Positions 37,261 through 47,399 are shown, numbered from the stretch's first letter. The stretch is DNA of 59,674 nt from an uncultured Shinella sp. (GCF_946479415.1 NZ_CAMLFY010000016.1:1-59674), one strand, 5' to 3'. Numbers and translations are program-made. The notes: generated by a model from the sequence alone, not told the origin.

Positions 37261-38358
37261 ATGGCCAACATCGTCTGCTCCCATGTCGATAAGGCCTATG
37301 GTGCCGTCAATGTCATCAAGGACTTCAACCTCGAAATAGACGACCACGAATTCGTGGTCTTCCTCGGCCCTTCCGGCTGCGGAAAGTCCACGCTTCTGCG
37401 CATGATCGCGGGTCTGGAGGAGATCTCGGGCGGCGCGGTTTCGATTGCAGGGCGTACCGTCAACGATCTGGAACCGCGCGATCGCGGCGTCGCGATGGTC
37501 TTCCAGAACTACGCGCTCTACCCGCACATGACGATCTACGACAATATCGCATTCGGCCTGAAGCGCATGAAGGTCGAGAAGGCCGAGATCGACAGCCGCA
37601 TCAAGGCGGTCGCCGGCACGCTCGGGCTGGAACCCTATCTTTCCCGCAAGCCGACCGAACTATCGGGCGGACAGCAGCAACGCGTGGCCATTGCCCGCGC
37701 GATGATCAAGACACCCCGTGTCTTCCTGTTCGACGAGCCGCTTTCCAACCTCGATGCCAAGCTGCGCAACCACATGCGCGTCGAGATTGCCCGCCTGCAT
37801 CAGAGCCTCAAGACGACGACCATCTATGTGACGCACGACCAGCTCGAGGCCATGACGCTGGCCGACCGCATCGTGCTGATGAAGGGCGGTGCCATCGAGC
37901 AGGTCGGTACGCCTGAGGAAATCTACGAGCGGCCGCGTACGCTTTTCGTCGCCGGCTTCATCGGCACGCCGAACATGAATTTCCTCGACGTAACGGCTCG
38001 AGCCGATGGTCAGGCGTGGTTGCTCGAGGGGCATGGCCAATGTTTCAAAGTCAGCCGCGAGCGGTTCGATATCCGGGAAGGGCAGGCCTTGACGCTCGGC
38101 GTGCGGCCTTCCTCGTTGTCCGTGGTTGTCGGCCTGGAGGATCGGGAAAATACGCTTCGCGGTGTCGCCGATCTCATCGAATTTCACGGGGACAGCGCTC
38201 TGGTCTCCTTCCGCTTGGGCGACAAGGAGATTGGAGCACTCGTCCCGGCGGCCAGCCGACCTGCGCGAGGCGCATCGATCACCTTCTCGGTCAGCGGCGA
38301 AGACCTGCATATATTCGATCGTGCAACAGGCCTTTCGATGTTCAAGGCTCGACGATGA
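37261..38358 (+). CDS. Sugar/polyol ABC transporter ATPase (UgpC/SmoK-like)
   Basis: 365 residues: Walker [10 protein letters not shown] (36-44), signature LSGGQQQRV, Walker [13 protein letters not shown] and a C-terminal regulatory OB/TOBE domain. It energises the polyol importer. The start is one base after the dehydrogenase stop codon, so the operon is binding protein, two permeases, dehydrogenase, ATPase. It converges with the siderophore transport operon with a 38-base gap and no clear terminator. Confidence 0.93.
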   Translation: MANIVCSHVDKAYGAVNVIKDFNLEIDDHEFVVFLGPSGCGKSTLLRMIAGLEEISGGAVSIAGRTVNDLEPRDRGVAMVFQNYALYPHMTIYDNIAFGLKRMKVEKAEIDSRIKAVAGTLGLEPYLSRKPTELSGGQQQRVAIARAMIKTPRVFLFDEPLSNLDAKLRNHMRVEIARLHQSLKTTTIYVTHDQLEAMTLADRIVLMKGGAIEQVGTPEEIYERPRTLFVAGFIGTPNMNFLDVTARADGQAWLLEGHGQCFKVSRERFDIREGQALTLGVRPSSLSVVVGLEDRENTLRGVADLIEFHGDSALVSFRLGDKEIGALVPAASRPARGASITFSVSGEDLHIFDRATGLSMFKARR

Positions 38359-38396
38359 AGGCGACATGGTCCTGATCGCCGCAGCCTGAACTGTCG

Positions 38397-39215
38397 TCAG
38401 GCGCGCTTTGCCGGAACGATCATCGGCGTGCCGGAGATCGGGTCTTCAATGATGAGGGTCGCCAGGCCAAAGACGTCGCGGACCATCGCCTCTGTGACGA
38501 TCGCGCCGGGTTTTCCCTGGGTGACGATGTTGCCGTCCTTCATCGCGATCAGATGCGTGGCGTACCGGCAGGCCTGGTTGATATCGTGCAGGACGGCAAC
38601 GATGGTGCGGCCCTCGGCGTTGAGATCGGCGAGAAGGTCGAGCATCTCGATCTGATGGGCAATGTCGAGAAAGGTCGTCGGCTCGTCGAGCAGCAGGATC
38701 GGTGTTTCCTGGGCCAGCACCATCGCGATCCACACACGCTGGCGCTGACCACCGGAGAGTTCGCAGACGAGACGAGTGGAAAGATCCGCCGTTCCCGTCA
38801 CCTGCATCGCTGCCATGACCGCCGCATCGTCTGCTTTCGACCATTGCTTGAGGAACGATTGGTGAGGATAACGCCCGCGGGCGATGAGATCGGCAACGGT
38901 GATGCCATCGGGCGCAATCGCGCTTTGGGGAAGCAGGCCAAGCCTTCGGGCGACATCCTTTGCCGGTCGCTGGCTGATGGCCTTGCCGTCGAGAATGACC
39001 ACGCCCGCCGATGGTTTGAGGAGCCGCGAGAGGGCCTTCAGCAAGGTGGACTTGCCACAGGCATTCGGTCCGATGATGACGGTGAAGGACCCATCCGGAA
39101 TGGTGGCCGAGAGATTGTGCGAGATTGTGCGCGCGTCATAGCGCAAGGTGAGATCGCAGGCATGGAGGCGGTCGGTGGGCGTTCCGGGCTGATTGTTGGT
39201 GTCGTCGCGGGTCAT
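38397..39215 (-). CDS. Ferric siderophore ABC transporter ATPase (FecE-like)
   Basis: 272 residues with Walker A GPNACGKST (49-57), signature LSGGQRQRVW and Walker B ILLLDEPTTFLD, the pattern of FecE/FepC ATPases. It is the last gene of the siderophore uptake operon, and its start overlaps the stop of the FecD-type permease by 4 bases. A longer in-frame reading to 39599 lies inside that permease gene and is not used. Confidence 0.93.
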   Translation of the reverse strand: MTRDDTNNQPGTPTDRLHACDLTLRYDARTISHNLSATIPDGSFTVIIGPNACGKSTLLKALSRLLKPSAGVVILDGKAISQRPAKDVARRLGLLPQSAIAPDGITVADLIARGRYPHQSFLKQWSKADDAAVMAAMQVTGTADLSTRLVCELSGGQRQRVWIAMVLAQETPILLLDEPTTFLDIAHQIEMLDLLADLNAEGRTIVAVLHDINQACRYATHLIAMKDGNIVTQGKPGAIVTEAMVRDVFGLATLIIEDPISGTPMIVPAKRA

Positions 39216-40273
39216 TTGCGGCCCTCCCTTACGATGAGCCAGAGGAAATAGACGCCGCCGATGCTGACGGTCATGAGGCCGACGGGCAGTTGCATGGTGA
39301 AGGCATGCTGGGCGGTCCAGTCCGCGCAGAGCAAAAGCAGGCTTCCGGTGAGAGTGGCGGGCATCAGCGCCAGACCGGGTGATCGTGTCAGCCGGCGCGC
39401 GATTTGCGGGGCAGCCAAGGCGATAAAGGCGATGGGGCCGGCCGAAGCCGTAACGGTCGCGGTCAGCGCGACACCCAGTGCCATGGCGAAAAGGCGGACA
39501 CGGTCGGCGGCAACGCCGCTCGCGCGTGCCACGTCGTCGCCCAGCTCCAGTTGGCGCATCGGGCGGGAAAGCAGGAATACCCAGGGCGCGATCAGGCACA
39601 GGACCACGATGACGGGCAGAAGCTGTTCGGTGCCGAGGCCATTGAGGGAACCGGCGGTCCAGACAGCCGCACTCATCGCCACCTGCAGGTCCGCCTTGCG
39701 GATCATCCAGGCGTTGAGCGCGCCGAGCATGGCCGAAACGCCGATGCCGACGATGATCAGCCGGAAACCCTGCATGCCGCGGCGCCAGGCCAGAAGATAG
39801 ACCGTGAGGGCGGTCACGATTCCGCCGGCCAAAGCACCGGCCGCCGTTTCGTAGTAACCGCCGGAAAGGAGCAGGATCACGACAAGTGCTCCGCTATGGG
39901 AGCCTGCCGCAAAGCCGATGATATCGGGCGAGCCCAGCGGATTGCGGGTCAGCGACTGGAAGATCGCCCCGCTCATGCCCAGCGCTCCACCGAGGAGCAA
40001 AGCCAGAACCACCCGCGGCAGGCGCCATTCCGTGACGATCATCACCACCATGCCGTCTCCGTGGCCGAAAGGCGCAGCGGCCACGTCGGCAACGGAGACG
40101 GGATAGGTGCCGCTTGCAAGCGAGAGGGCGGCGACCAAGATGCAGAAACCGAGGATGATGGAACCGACGACCAGGCTTTGCAGGTCGATGAGACGGGACA
40201 ACCGACCAGCCGGAGAGCGAGCCAGGAAAACCGGCCGGCCGAAAGTGATCCGAGGGCGCTGTTCGATTTTCAC
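39212..40273 (-). CDS. Ferric siderophore ABC transporter permease (FecD/FepG-like)
   Basis: The GTG at 40273 overlaps the stop of the upstream permease by 4 bases and gives 353 residues with about nine to ten helices. Conserved FecCD pieces are WRLPRVVLALLLGGALGMSG, LTRNPLGSPDIIGFAAGSHSG and GPIAFIALAAPQIARRL. It forms the inner-membrane channel with the next listed permease. The much longer 736-codon open frame is an artefact of the overlap. Confidence 0.92.
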   Translation of the reverse strand: MKIEQRPRITFGRPVFLARSPAGRLSRLIDLQSLVVGSIILGFCILVAALSLASGTYPVSVADVAAAPFGHGDGMVVMIVTEWRLPRVVLALLLGGALGMSGAIFQSLTRNPLGSPDIIGFAAGSHSGALVVILLLSGGYYETAAGALAGGIVTALTVYLLAWRRGMQGFRLIIVGIGVSAMLGALNAWMIRKADLQVAMSAAVWTAGSLNGLGTEQLLPVIVVLCLIAPWVFLLSRPMRQLELGDDVARASGVAADRVRLFAMALGVALTATVTASAGPIAFIALAAPQIARRLTRSPGLALMPATLTGSLLLLCADWTAQHAFTMQLPVGLMTVSIGGVYFLWLIVREGRK

Positions 40274-41313
40274 AGTCCGCTCGCCTTGCTGCGCCGGGCA
40301 AGCAGAATGAGAACCGGCGCGCCGAGGAAGGCGGTGACGATGCCGGCCTCGATCTCGCCGGGAAAAACGAGGAGCCGGCCGGCAATGTCGGCGGCCAGGA
40401 GCAGGGCTGGAGAAAACACCATGGTCAGCAGGATGATCCAGCGCTGGTCCGGCCCTGCACACCAGCGCACGGCATGCGGCACCATCAGACCGATGAAGCC
40501 GATCGGTCCAGCCGCCGCCGTTGCCGCCCCGGCCAATAGTGTGACGGCGATCACCACAAGGATGCGGGCCTTCAACACGTCGGCGCCGAGGGACCGGGCA
40601 AGATCCTCTCCAAGGGCGACGGCATTCAGCGGCCGCGCGGCAACGAGGGCGACGATCAGCCCCACTCCGATGAAGGGCGCAACGGTCGCGACCACGTGCA
40701 TGTCTCGCCCGGAGACCGAGCCCACGGACCATTGGCGCAACGCCTCGAAGGCCTGGGGGTCGAGAAGTGTCACCGTCGAGCTTATGCCGCCGAGCACGGC
40801 GGAGAGTGCTACTCCCGACAGCACCAGCCGCACGGGTGTCGCCCCCTCCCGTCCGGCCGCGCCCAACCCGTAAACGAGAAGGGTGATGACGATCGCCCCG
40901 GCGAAGGCCGCCCACAGATATGCCTCGACGGATTGCCAGCCCAGCACGCCCACTGCCAGCGTCACGAAGAACGCCGCACCCGCGTTGACACCGAGGATCC
41001 CCGGATCGGCCAGCGGATTGCGGGTCGCAGCCTGGATCAGAGCGCCCGACACGCCGAATGCCGCGCCGCATAGAACCGAAAGCAAAGCCCGCGGAAGGCG
41101 GTAATCCCGCACGATCAGGTGCTCGGCATTGTGCGGGTCGTAGGAAAGAAAGGCGTCGATGGCCGCGAACGGATGGATGAAGCGGACCCCGAGCACAAGG
41201 CTGCCAAGTCCAAGGCCCGTCAGCAGTGCAAGGCCGATGGCGGCCATCGTCAAACGGCCTGTGTCGCCGAAGACGTTCGGTCTGTTTGCCGGAATGGCAT
41301 GCGCCTGCGTCAT
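40270..41313 (-). CDS. Ferric siderophore ABC transporter permease (FecC/FepD-like)
   Basis: 347 residues with about nine to ten helices and the FecCD motifs YRLPRALLSVLCGAAFGVSG, ATRNPLADPGILGVNAGAA and GPIGFIGLMVPHAVRW. Both ends overlap neighbours by 4 bases (reductase upstream, second permease downstream). It moves the ferric siderophore across the inner membrane. Confidence 0.92.
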   Translation of the reverse strand: MTQAHAIPANRPNVFGDTGRLTMAAIGLALLTGLGLGSLVLGVRFIHPFAAIDAFLSYDPHNAEHLIVRDYRLPRALLSVLCGAAFGVSGALIQAATRNPLADPGILGVNAGAAFFVTLAVGVLGWQSVEAYLWAAFAGAIVITLLVYGLGAAGREGATPVRLVLSGVALSAVLGGISSTVTLLDPQAFEALRQWSVGSVSGRDMHVVATVAPFIGVGLIVALVAARPLNAVALGEDLARSLGADVLKARILVVIAVTLLAGAATAAAGPIGFIGLMVPHAVRWCAGPDQRWIILLTMVFSPALLLAADIAGRLLVFPGEIEAGIVTAFLGAPVLILLARRSKASGL

Positions 41314-42017
41314 CCGCGCACCTGTCCGGCGATCCAGTAACCGATGGCGGTGATGCGCTCCTTGGGGATGCCCATATTCTCGCGAAAATGCCGCCGACTG
41401 GCCGCAGCTGCGGTCGCTTCACCGGCTATCCAGATGTAACCGGGTGCCGATGGCAGGTTTATGGAGGTTGCGATCTCGGCAAGCCTTGTCGGAGAGGCGT
41501 GCGGATCTGGCTTCTCGTGCCATGTCAGCGAAACATGTGCCGGTGAAAGAAGGGTTTGCCGGTCACCGGCATGGGGAATTTCCGCATGGAGGATTATCGG
41601 GCTTTTCGCAGTCTCCTCTTCAACGATCCGCATGGCGGCGGGCAGGCCCGCCAGATCGCAAAGCAGCAGCGTCCAGTCCCGATCGGCAGGAGGACTGTAG
41701 CGGGCGCGCGGCTGGTAGAAGCGGATCGCGTCGCCCGGTTTTGCCTGCCGTGCCCAATCCGTGCCGATACCATCCGCGTGCAGGACGAAATCGACGAGAA
41801 GCTCGTGCTTTTGTACATCCCAGCGGCGGATCGTGTAGTAACGTCCCTTCTCATCCGCATCCGCGGTCGTGGGAAAGGAAAGCCAGACGAACTCGTCCGG
41901 GATATCGGTCGTCTCGAAGGATGCGAGATTTCCCCTGCCGAGCGTCAGGCGCTGCATCGAGCGGCCGAGGCGTTCGCTTGACAGGACGATGGCCTCGTAG
42001 GGCGGGGTTGGTGTCAT
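41310..42017 (-). CDS. Siderophore-interacting protein (FAD-dependent ferric reductase)
   Basis: 235 residues of the SIP/ViuB family. An FAD-binding beta barrel carries the motif GRYYTIRRWD, and an NAD(P)H-binding half contains WTLLLCDLAGLPAAMRI and YIWIAGEATAAAA. Such proteins reduce Fe(III) in the imported siderophore to release iron in the cytoplasm. It overlaps the binding-protein gene upstream and the permease gene downstream by 4 bases each. Confidence 0.92.
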   Translation of the reverse strand: MTPTPPYEAIVLSSERLGRSMQRLTLGRGNLASFETTDIPDEFVWLSFPTTADADEKGRYYTIRRWDVQKHELLVDFVLHADGIGTDWARQAKPGDAIRFYQPRARYSPPADRDWTLLLCDLAGLPAAMRIVEEETAKSPIILHAEIPHAGDRQTLLSPAHVSLTWHEKPDPHASPTRLAEIATSINLPSAPGYIWIAGEATAAAASRRHFRENMGIPKERITAIGYWIAGQVRG

Positions 42018-43045
42018 CGTGTCTTCTCCGCATGGCGCGCAGCCTCGGCGAGCTGCCCGAGAAAGGCCGGCATGCCATAAGGGATGGAACGAATACTGAG
42101 GGCTGAGGTCGCCCAGATGGCGGCGGGATCATCGAGCGGCACATAGGCGCCGCGCTGCACCGGCCCGAAGCGGCGGAACAGCGGATCGTTTTCGGCTTCG
42201 GCTCGTGCACCGGGTTGGTACCAGACGATCAGGATGTCGGCGTCGAGCGTGTCGATCGCTTCGAAACTGACGGCGACTGCGCGCTGGGCTGGATTTTGCC
42301 GGGCAAGTGCCTTGATGCTCTCGGGCATGAGAAGGCCGAGTTCCAGCAAGGCTGCGACGCGCGGATCCCCGTCGAAATAGATCCCGAGCGATTTGTCCGC
42401 TCGGAAAACGGCGCCGAAGATGAAGGTCTTGCCCTTCAGTTCGGGGTGCTCGGTCGCCATCTGCTGCAAGGATGTTTCCGTGGCGCCGATGAGAGCCTCC
42501 GCTTTTGCCTTCTCTCCCAGTGCTTCACCGGTCAGACGTGTCTGCTCGCGCCAATCGGCTTTCCATGGGCCGGAGCGATAGGCGATAGTGGGTGCTATGC
42601 GTGAGAGACGTTGCCATTGCAGCCGGCCCATGCCCGTGCGAACGGCGAGAATGAGATCGGGCTTCAGGGCCGCGACGGCTTCGAAATCCAGCTGGCTGTC
42701 GTCGAGCAGCGTCGGGCGCGGGGCTTGCAGGAGCTCCGGGTTCCAGGGAGGCACACCCTCATCGAACAATCCATATCGTGCAATGCCGATGGGACGTCTC
42801 CCGAGGCTGAGCAGGATGTCGTCCCCGTTCCAGCCGAGCGTGACGATACGTTCCGGCGGCTGCTCGATCCGCGTCGTGCCGAGGGCATGGTTGACCTCGA
42901 TCGGGAAAGCATCGCGGGATGCGGCAGGATGCGCGAAAGCCACCAGCGCGCAAAGGTGCGCGCGGGCGGCGTGGCGAAAAAGAGCGTGAACGAAGCGCAT
43001 CGGCAATCGACCAATCGCAGCAGGCCGGCAGAGCCGGCCCGCCAC
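42014..43045 (-). CDS. Ferric siderophore periplasmic binding protein (FecB/FhuD-like)
   Basis: Up to 343 residues of the cluster-A iron-siderophore binding family: IEVNHALGTTRIEQPPERIV, LKPDLILAVRTGMG and DILIVWYQPGA. It shuttles the ferric siderophore from the outer-membrane receptor to the ABC permease. The GTG at 43045 has GAAGG 6-7 bases upstream and lies 8 bases after the receptor stop, so it is preferred. An ATG at 43000 would leave a more ordinary signal peptide (ending near HPAAS) but has no binding site. Confidence 0.88.
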   Translation of the reverse strand: MAGRLCRPAAIGRLPMRFVHALFRHAARAHLCALVAFAHPAASRDAFPIEVNHALGTTRIEQPPERIVTLGWNGDDILLSLGRRPIGIARYGLFDEGVPPWNPELLQAPRPTLLDDSQLDFEAVAALKPDLILAVRTGMGRLQWQRLSRIAPTIAYRSGPWKADWREQTRLTGEALGEKAKAEALIGATETSLQQMATEHPELKGKTFIFGAVFRADKSLGIYFDGDPRVAALLELGLLMPESIKALARQNPAQRAVAVSFEAIDTLDADILIVWYQPGARAEAENDPLFRRFGPVQRGAYVPLDDPAAIWATSALSIRSIPYGMPAFLGQLAEAARHAEKTR

Positions 43046-43053
43046 GCGTGCCT

Positions 43054-45516
43054 TCAGAACTTGTAGCTCAGGGAGAACGAGGCGTTGAGCGGCTCACCAT
43101 AGAAGTTGCTGTAGACGTTGGTGCTCGAATAGTACTTCTTGTCGAAGAGGTTGCGGATGTTCAGCACGGCGGATGTCTTTTCGTTGAAGTCGTACTTTGC
43201 CATCAGATCAACGATGAAGAAGCTCTCCTGTACCGAATAGACCGGCTTGGCGAAGGTGCCGCGCGCCACGAAGCTGCTTTCGCTTTCGAAGCGGACGCCG
43301 CCGCCGATCGTCAGCTTTTCCCAGTCGCCCGGCAGACGATAGGTGGTGAAGAGCTTTGCGGTATGCCGCGGCAGGCCGACATTGAGATCGAAACCGTCGG
43401 GCATGTGCGGGCTGACATAGGCGTAGCTCGCCTGCACCTGCCAATCCGGCAGGATTTCGCCCGAGAGGTCGAATTCGATACCGCGGATACGCGCGCCATC
43501 GGCCGCCACATAGGCGTTGTCGCCGTTGGGCGCCATCTTGTCCCCGTCCAGAACCGCATAGTTGTTCTGTTTGCTCTGGAACAGCGAGACGCCGGCGTTC
43601 AGGCGATCGTTGAAGAACGATCCTTTCAGGCCCACTTCGTAGGTGTTGCCGGTCAGCGGATCGAGCACCATGCCTTCGACCGTCTGGTTCTGCTGCGGCT
43701 GGAAGATGCTGGTATAGCTCGCATAGGCCGAGAGATTGTCGCTCAGATCATAGACGACGCCGGCATAGGGGATGATCTTGCCCTTTTCCGACATGTTGTC
43801 GGGATAGAGGCCCCATTCGACATAGTCGTAGGAGGCTTTCTGATCAAACCAGGTGAGACGCGAGCCGAGGATGACGGAGAGGTCGTCGGTCGGCTTGAGG
43901 CGCGTCGCGCCGTAGAGAGAGGCCTGCCGCTCCAGGAAGCGGCGTTCACCGGTCGAGACCCAGTCGGGTTCCGGCATGTCGCCATCCCAGTTGAACACGT
44001 CGGGAACCGTAGGGTCGTAGCCCGGTACGACCCAGAGCGGATACATCGTGTAGTCGGCCCGTGTGCGCGACGCATTGAAGCCCAGGACGAGATCATGTTC
44101 GCGGCCCATCAGTTCGAAGGGACCGGAAATATTGGCGTCGACGGCAAGCTGCGTCTTGGGGATCGGCCATTTGGCAAGCCAGAGCGACGCCCCCTGGCCG
44201 GTCACGGGATCGGCCAGGCCGTTATCTGAGAACCAGCCATAGGTGCGGTCGTTGTTGTCGGACGTGCGCGAAACGGTGATCGAGCCCTTCCAGTCGTTTT
44301 CAAATTCATGGTCGAGCGTCGCAGACAGATTGGTGCGCGTGCGTGTCTGGCGGCTCCAGTTGGTCGCCGAGTTGAACGAGACGGGGAAATCCGTCGGCGA
44401 GCCATCCGCAAAGACACCGGGAAAGCCGAAATAGGAGCAGGCGGTGCAATGTTTGCGCTGGTACTCGCCGCTCAGCGTCAGCATGGTGCTGTCGGCGAGA
44501 TCCATCTCCACGACGCCGTAGAGCAGGCGGGAATCTTCTTCCAGTCGATCGACATAGGACTGCCCATCCTGCCAGGCGCCGACCATGCGCGCCCGAACAC
44601 TGCCGTCGTCATTGACCGGTCCGCCAACATCGAGTTCCGTGCGCTTCATGCTCCAGGAACCGACGGTGCCGTTGACCTCGGCCTGGAACGTGTCCGTCGG
44701 CTTCTTGCGGTAGAGGTTGACGGAGGCTGCCGGATTGCCCGTGCCGCTCATCAGGCCGGTCGAGCCGCGTACGATCTCGATGCGGTCGTAGAGGGCGGTG
44801 TCGAGGCTCAGCGCCTTGAAATCCTTGTGCATGTTGACGCCGTCAACCTGCATGTTGGTGATTTCCATGCTGCGCGCGAAGAGACCCTTCTCGTTGTCGT
44901 CGGCGGTCGCCTTCTTCTTGAAGATGACGCCGGGCGCATTGATCATGGCGTCTTCCACCGAGGTGATGCGCTGGTCCGTCAAACGCTGGCGCGAGACGAC
45001 GGCAACAGCCTGCGGCGTCTCGCGGATCGAAAGGCCGAGCCCGGTCGCCGTCGCCATCTCGGATGTCGTGTAGGAGCCGGTGCCTTCGGTCGTGCCTTCG
45101 TTGCCCGTCACGATGATCGTGGAGAGAAGCGTCCCGTCACCAGCACCGGTACCATCAATGCCGGCACTCGACGGGTCGAAGATCGTCACCGTATCGTTGG
45201 CAGTGAAGCGATAGGCAAGGCCGCTGCCGGCAAGAAGCTGTTCGAGTGCGCCGGTACGGGTGTAGGGACCGCTGATGCCGCTTGCCGATTTTCCGGCTGC
45301 CAGTCGCGCGGGATAGGCGATCTTGAGGCCGGAGGCGCGGGCAAATGCGGTAAGAGCGCCAGCCAATGGCTGCGCTGGAATATTGTAGCTCACCGGCTGA
45401 AGCCGGGCGCCCTTGTCTTCCTGCGCGCTGGCGGCGGTTGCTGAAACGAGCGGCGCGATGGCGACCGATGCTGCAAGCGCCATCGAAAGCCACGCGGTCT
45501 GCCTGGAAATTCTCAC
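43054..45516 (-). CDS. TonB-dependent ferric siderophore receptor with signalling (STN) domain
   Basis: The GTG at 45516, 6-7 bases after AGGGGG, gives 820 residues. After the signal peptide (cleavage near ASAQE) comes an STN domain of about 75 residues (PAQPLAGALTAFARASGLKI), which talks to FecR. Next are the plug (ETPQAVAVVSRQRLTDQR) and a 22-strand barrel ending in the usual aromatic FSLSYKF. The STN domain plus the adjacent FecI/FecR pair shows cell-surface signalling: siderophore binding switches on transcription of this gene. The siderophore is unknown. An ATG at 45576 would extend the signal peptide and is less likely. Confidence 0.92.
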   Translation of the reverse strand: MRISRQTAWLSMALAASVAIAPLVSATAASAQEDKGARLQPVSYNIPAQPLAGALTAFARASGLKIAYPARLAAGKSASGISGPYTRTGALEQLLAGSGLAYRFTANDTVTIFDPSSAGIDGTGAGDGTLLSTIIVTGNEGTTEGTGSYTTSEMATATGLGLSIRETPQAVAVVSRQRLTDQRITSVEDAMINAPGVIFKKKATADDNEKGLFARSMEITNMQVDGVNMHKDFKALSLDTALYDRIEIVRGSTGLMSGTGNPAASVNLYRKKPTDTFQAEVNGTVGSWSMKRTELDVGGPVNDDGSVRARMVGAWQDGQSYVDRLEEDSRLLYGVVEMDLADSTMLTLSGEYQRKHCTACSYFGFPGVFADGSPTDFPVSFNSATNWSRQTRTRTNLSATLDHEFENDWKGSITVSRTSDNNDRTYGWFSDNGLADPVTGQGASLWLAKWPIPKTQLAVDANISGPFELMGREHDLVLGFNASRTRADYTMYPLWVVPGYDPTVPDVFNWDGDMPEPDWVSTGERRFLERQASLYGATRLKPTDDLSVILGSRLTWFDQKASYDYVEWGLYPDNMSEKGKIIPYAGVVYDLSDNLSAYASYTSIFQPQQNQTVEGMVLDPLTGNTYEVGLKGSFFNDRLNAGVSLFQSKQNNYAVLDGDKMAPNGDNAYVAADGARIRGIEFDLSGEILPDWQVQASYAYVSPHMPDGFDLNVGLPRHTAKLFTTYRLPGDWEKLTIGGGVRFESESSFVARGTFAKPVYSVQESFFIVDLMAKYDFNEKTSAVLNIRNLFDKKYYSSTNVYSNFYGEPLNASFSLSYKF

Positions 45517-45640
45517 GTTTGACCCCCTGTCAGATACGATGAGGGGATGTTGCCCGGCGGCGTTTCTGCCCCTCATTGGCTTAGACAGAGAAGGTGAGAA
45601 AAATCCTCAACAATCTTCGTGTTCATTTCGAGTATTTTTC

Positions 45641-46639
45641 TTAACGCATTGAAATGATTGTTAGATAATTCGAAACCCTGCGGACACGAATTGGCAGGCC
45701 GCCGGCCAGCGCGTCAAGCGAGCGGCCCGGATTGGTGAGGTCCAATACGGCATTGACCTCGAGCGCCTCAAGTGCCCTGTCACTGATCAGGATCACGCCG
45801 GGATACCAGGCCGACAGCGCATGCACGACTTCCCGCAAAGGCCGTGCCTCGGCGACATAGACCCCATCGCGCCACGCCGCCATTCCGTCACGGCTTTGTT
45901 TCAACACGGTGCCGAACGCCCCCGCCTGGTCGATGACAACGCTCTCACCCTCCGACACATCGATGGTTTGGCCATAGACACCGGAGCGGCTCGATATGGC
46001 TTTGACGCGCACCGCGTGTTCGGTGACGGCCACTTCCGTTCCCTTGCCGGGGAGATCTCTGGCGATATCGAAGGCAGTGCCGAGCGCGGTGACGGAGACA
46101 TGGCCGATCTCGACCTCGAAGGGGCGCGCGGCATCCGGCGCGACTTCGAAATAGGCCTGTCCATCCAGCAGAAAAATGCGGCGCCGCTCGGTGGTAAAGG
46201 CGATATCGATGGCCGAGCGCGCGTTGAGAATGACCTTTGAGCCATCGGGAAGCGTAACGGTGCGCGCCCCCGCCGTATCCGTGGCATAGTCCGCCGTCAG
46301 GCGACGCATCGTCCCGTTGCTCCAGAGCACGCCGCCCGTCGCAGAGAGAGCGCCAAGACAGAGCGCGCCGCCGAGAAGGCCGCGTCTGGAAAGACCCGTC
46401 GCCGGGCGGCCGGGCGCAATCAAGCCGTTGCGTCGGTCGATATGGAGATCGGACATATCCGCCCAGAGGGCTTCGGCCTCCAGCGCTGCCCGTTCATGAA
46501 GAGCATTTTCTGCGCGCCAGGCCTCATAAGCTTGCCTTTCCGCCTTGCCTGCGGTTCCCGAATGCAGGCGTACGACCCAGCGCAGCGCGTCTTCGGCGAG
46601 CGCATCCGGAATGGATGTCGATGGGTCATTGGCATTCAT
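45641..46639 (-). CDS. FecR family anti-sigma/sigma regulator
   Basis: 332 residues: an N-terminal DUF4880-type cytoplasmic segment (EDALRWVVRLHSGTAGKAER), one membrane helix near residues 85-105 (RRGLLGGALCLGALSATGG), then the periplasmic FecR domain (TVTLPDGSKVILNARSAI and DGQAYFEV). It passes the receptor signal to the sigma factor. The start at 46639 gives the normal family length; a frame extending 78 residues further upstream overlaps the sigma gene. It ends 124 bases before the receptor start. Confidence 0.92.
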   Translation of the reverse strand: MNANDPSTSIPDALAEDALRWVVRLHSGTAGKAERQAYEAWRAENALHERAALEAEALWADMSDLHIDRRNGLIAPGRPATGLSRRGLLGGALCLGALSATGGVLWSNGTMRRLTADYATDTAGARTVTLPDGSKVILNARSAIDIAFTTERRRIFLLDGQAYFEVAPDAARPFEVEIGHVSVTALGTAFDIARDLPGKGTEVAVTEHAVRVKAISSRSGVYGQTIDVSEGESVVIDQAGAFGTVLKQSRDGMAAWRDGVYVAEARPLREVVHALSAWYPGVILISDRALEALEVNAVLDLTNPGRSLDALAGGLPIRVRRVSNYLTIISMR

Positions 46640-46719
46640 TGCGGTTTTCGCCCGGAATAGTTCAGCTAAAGATATAGACCGCGGCCGCGGCAAAAATCCG
46701 CAATGCCGCACAACGGATT

Positions 46720-47235
46720 TCAGGATTGGTCGTCGGCAAGCATCAGGTTGCGGCAATGAATGAGGGCGCGGACCATGTGTTTTTCGACCATGCTGACCGA
46801 AATACCCAGGCGCTCGGCGATCTCCGGGTGCGAGTAGCCCTCGAGCTTGTTCATGATGAAAGCCTGACGGCATGCCTGCGGCAATTCGTTGAGATAGACG
46901 GCGAGCCGGGCGAGTTGACGGCGCTGCTCATAGGCGACAAGCGTGCCGTCGGCGAGATCGGCGTCCGTCAGGGCATCGAAATCGACCCGGCGCGACCACT
47001 CGCGCTGCCGGCGCAGGGTGAAATCGACCGCCGCATTGCGGGTGGCGGCAAAAAGATAGGTCTTGGGATGTTCGATGGGCGTCGTGTTCTGTCGGGCAGA
47101 CATGCGAAGCCAGGCGTTCTGCACCACTTCCTCACCACCATCGCGATCGCCGACAAGGCGCGCGGCGAAACGGACGGCGTCACCGTTGTAACGACGGAAG
47201 AGATCGGCCAGCCAAAGATTGAATATACGCACCAT
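46720..47235 (-). CDS. FecI-type ECF sigma factor
   Basis: 171 residues with sigma region 2 (LVGDRDGGEEVVQNAWLRM) and region 4 (GYSHPEIAERLGISVSMVEK), the FecI group pattern. It directs RNA polymerase to the receptor promoter when released by FecR. It is the first gene of the siderophore cluster, 80 bases before fecR. An AAACTT-N12-AAGTTT dyad at 47295-47318 lies upstream and could be part of iron control by Fur or RirA, but no consensus box is evident. Confidence 0.92.
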   Translation of the reverse strand: MVRIFNLWLADLFRRYNGDAVRFAARLVGDRDGGEEVVQNAWLRMSARQNTTPIEHPKTYLFAATRNAAVDFTLRRQREWSRRVDFDALTDADLADGTLVAYEQRRQLARLAVYLNELPQACRQAFIMNKLEGYSHPEIAERLGISVSMVEKHMVRALIHCRNLMLADDQS

Positions 47236-47294
47236 AATTTTGCTCAGAGCAGCGCTGTCAAAACACGTTCCAGCGGCAGCCCGCGCAAAGAATA

Positions 47295-47318
47295 AAACTT
47301 TCTCCGAAAATCAAGTTT
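47295..47318 (-). promoter_or_regulatory. Weak dyad upstream of the sigma factor gene
   Basis: AAACTT and AAGTTT face each other across 12 bases in an AT-rich patch 60-83 bases upstream of the FecI-type start. An iron-responsive site is expected here, but the sequence does not match a Fur or RirA consensus I can recall. Confidence 0.25.
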
Positions 47319-47399
47319 ATTCGATGCGGATGCGAAAAATCTTATGCGAATGGACGCAGCCTTGGAAGCTCGGTCTCCCTGGGAAGCACGCCACGCCGA

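Noticed and set aside
47295..47318. A Fur or RirA box before the sigma factor gene
   Set aside because: An AT-rich dyad is present but does not match the consensus I know; it is listed only as a weak dyad.
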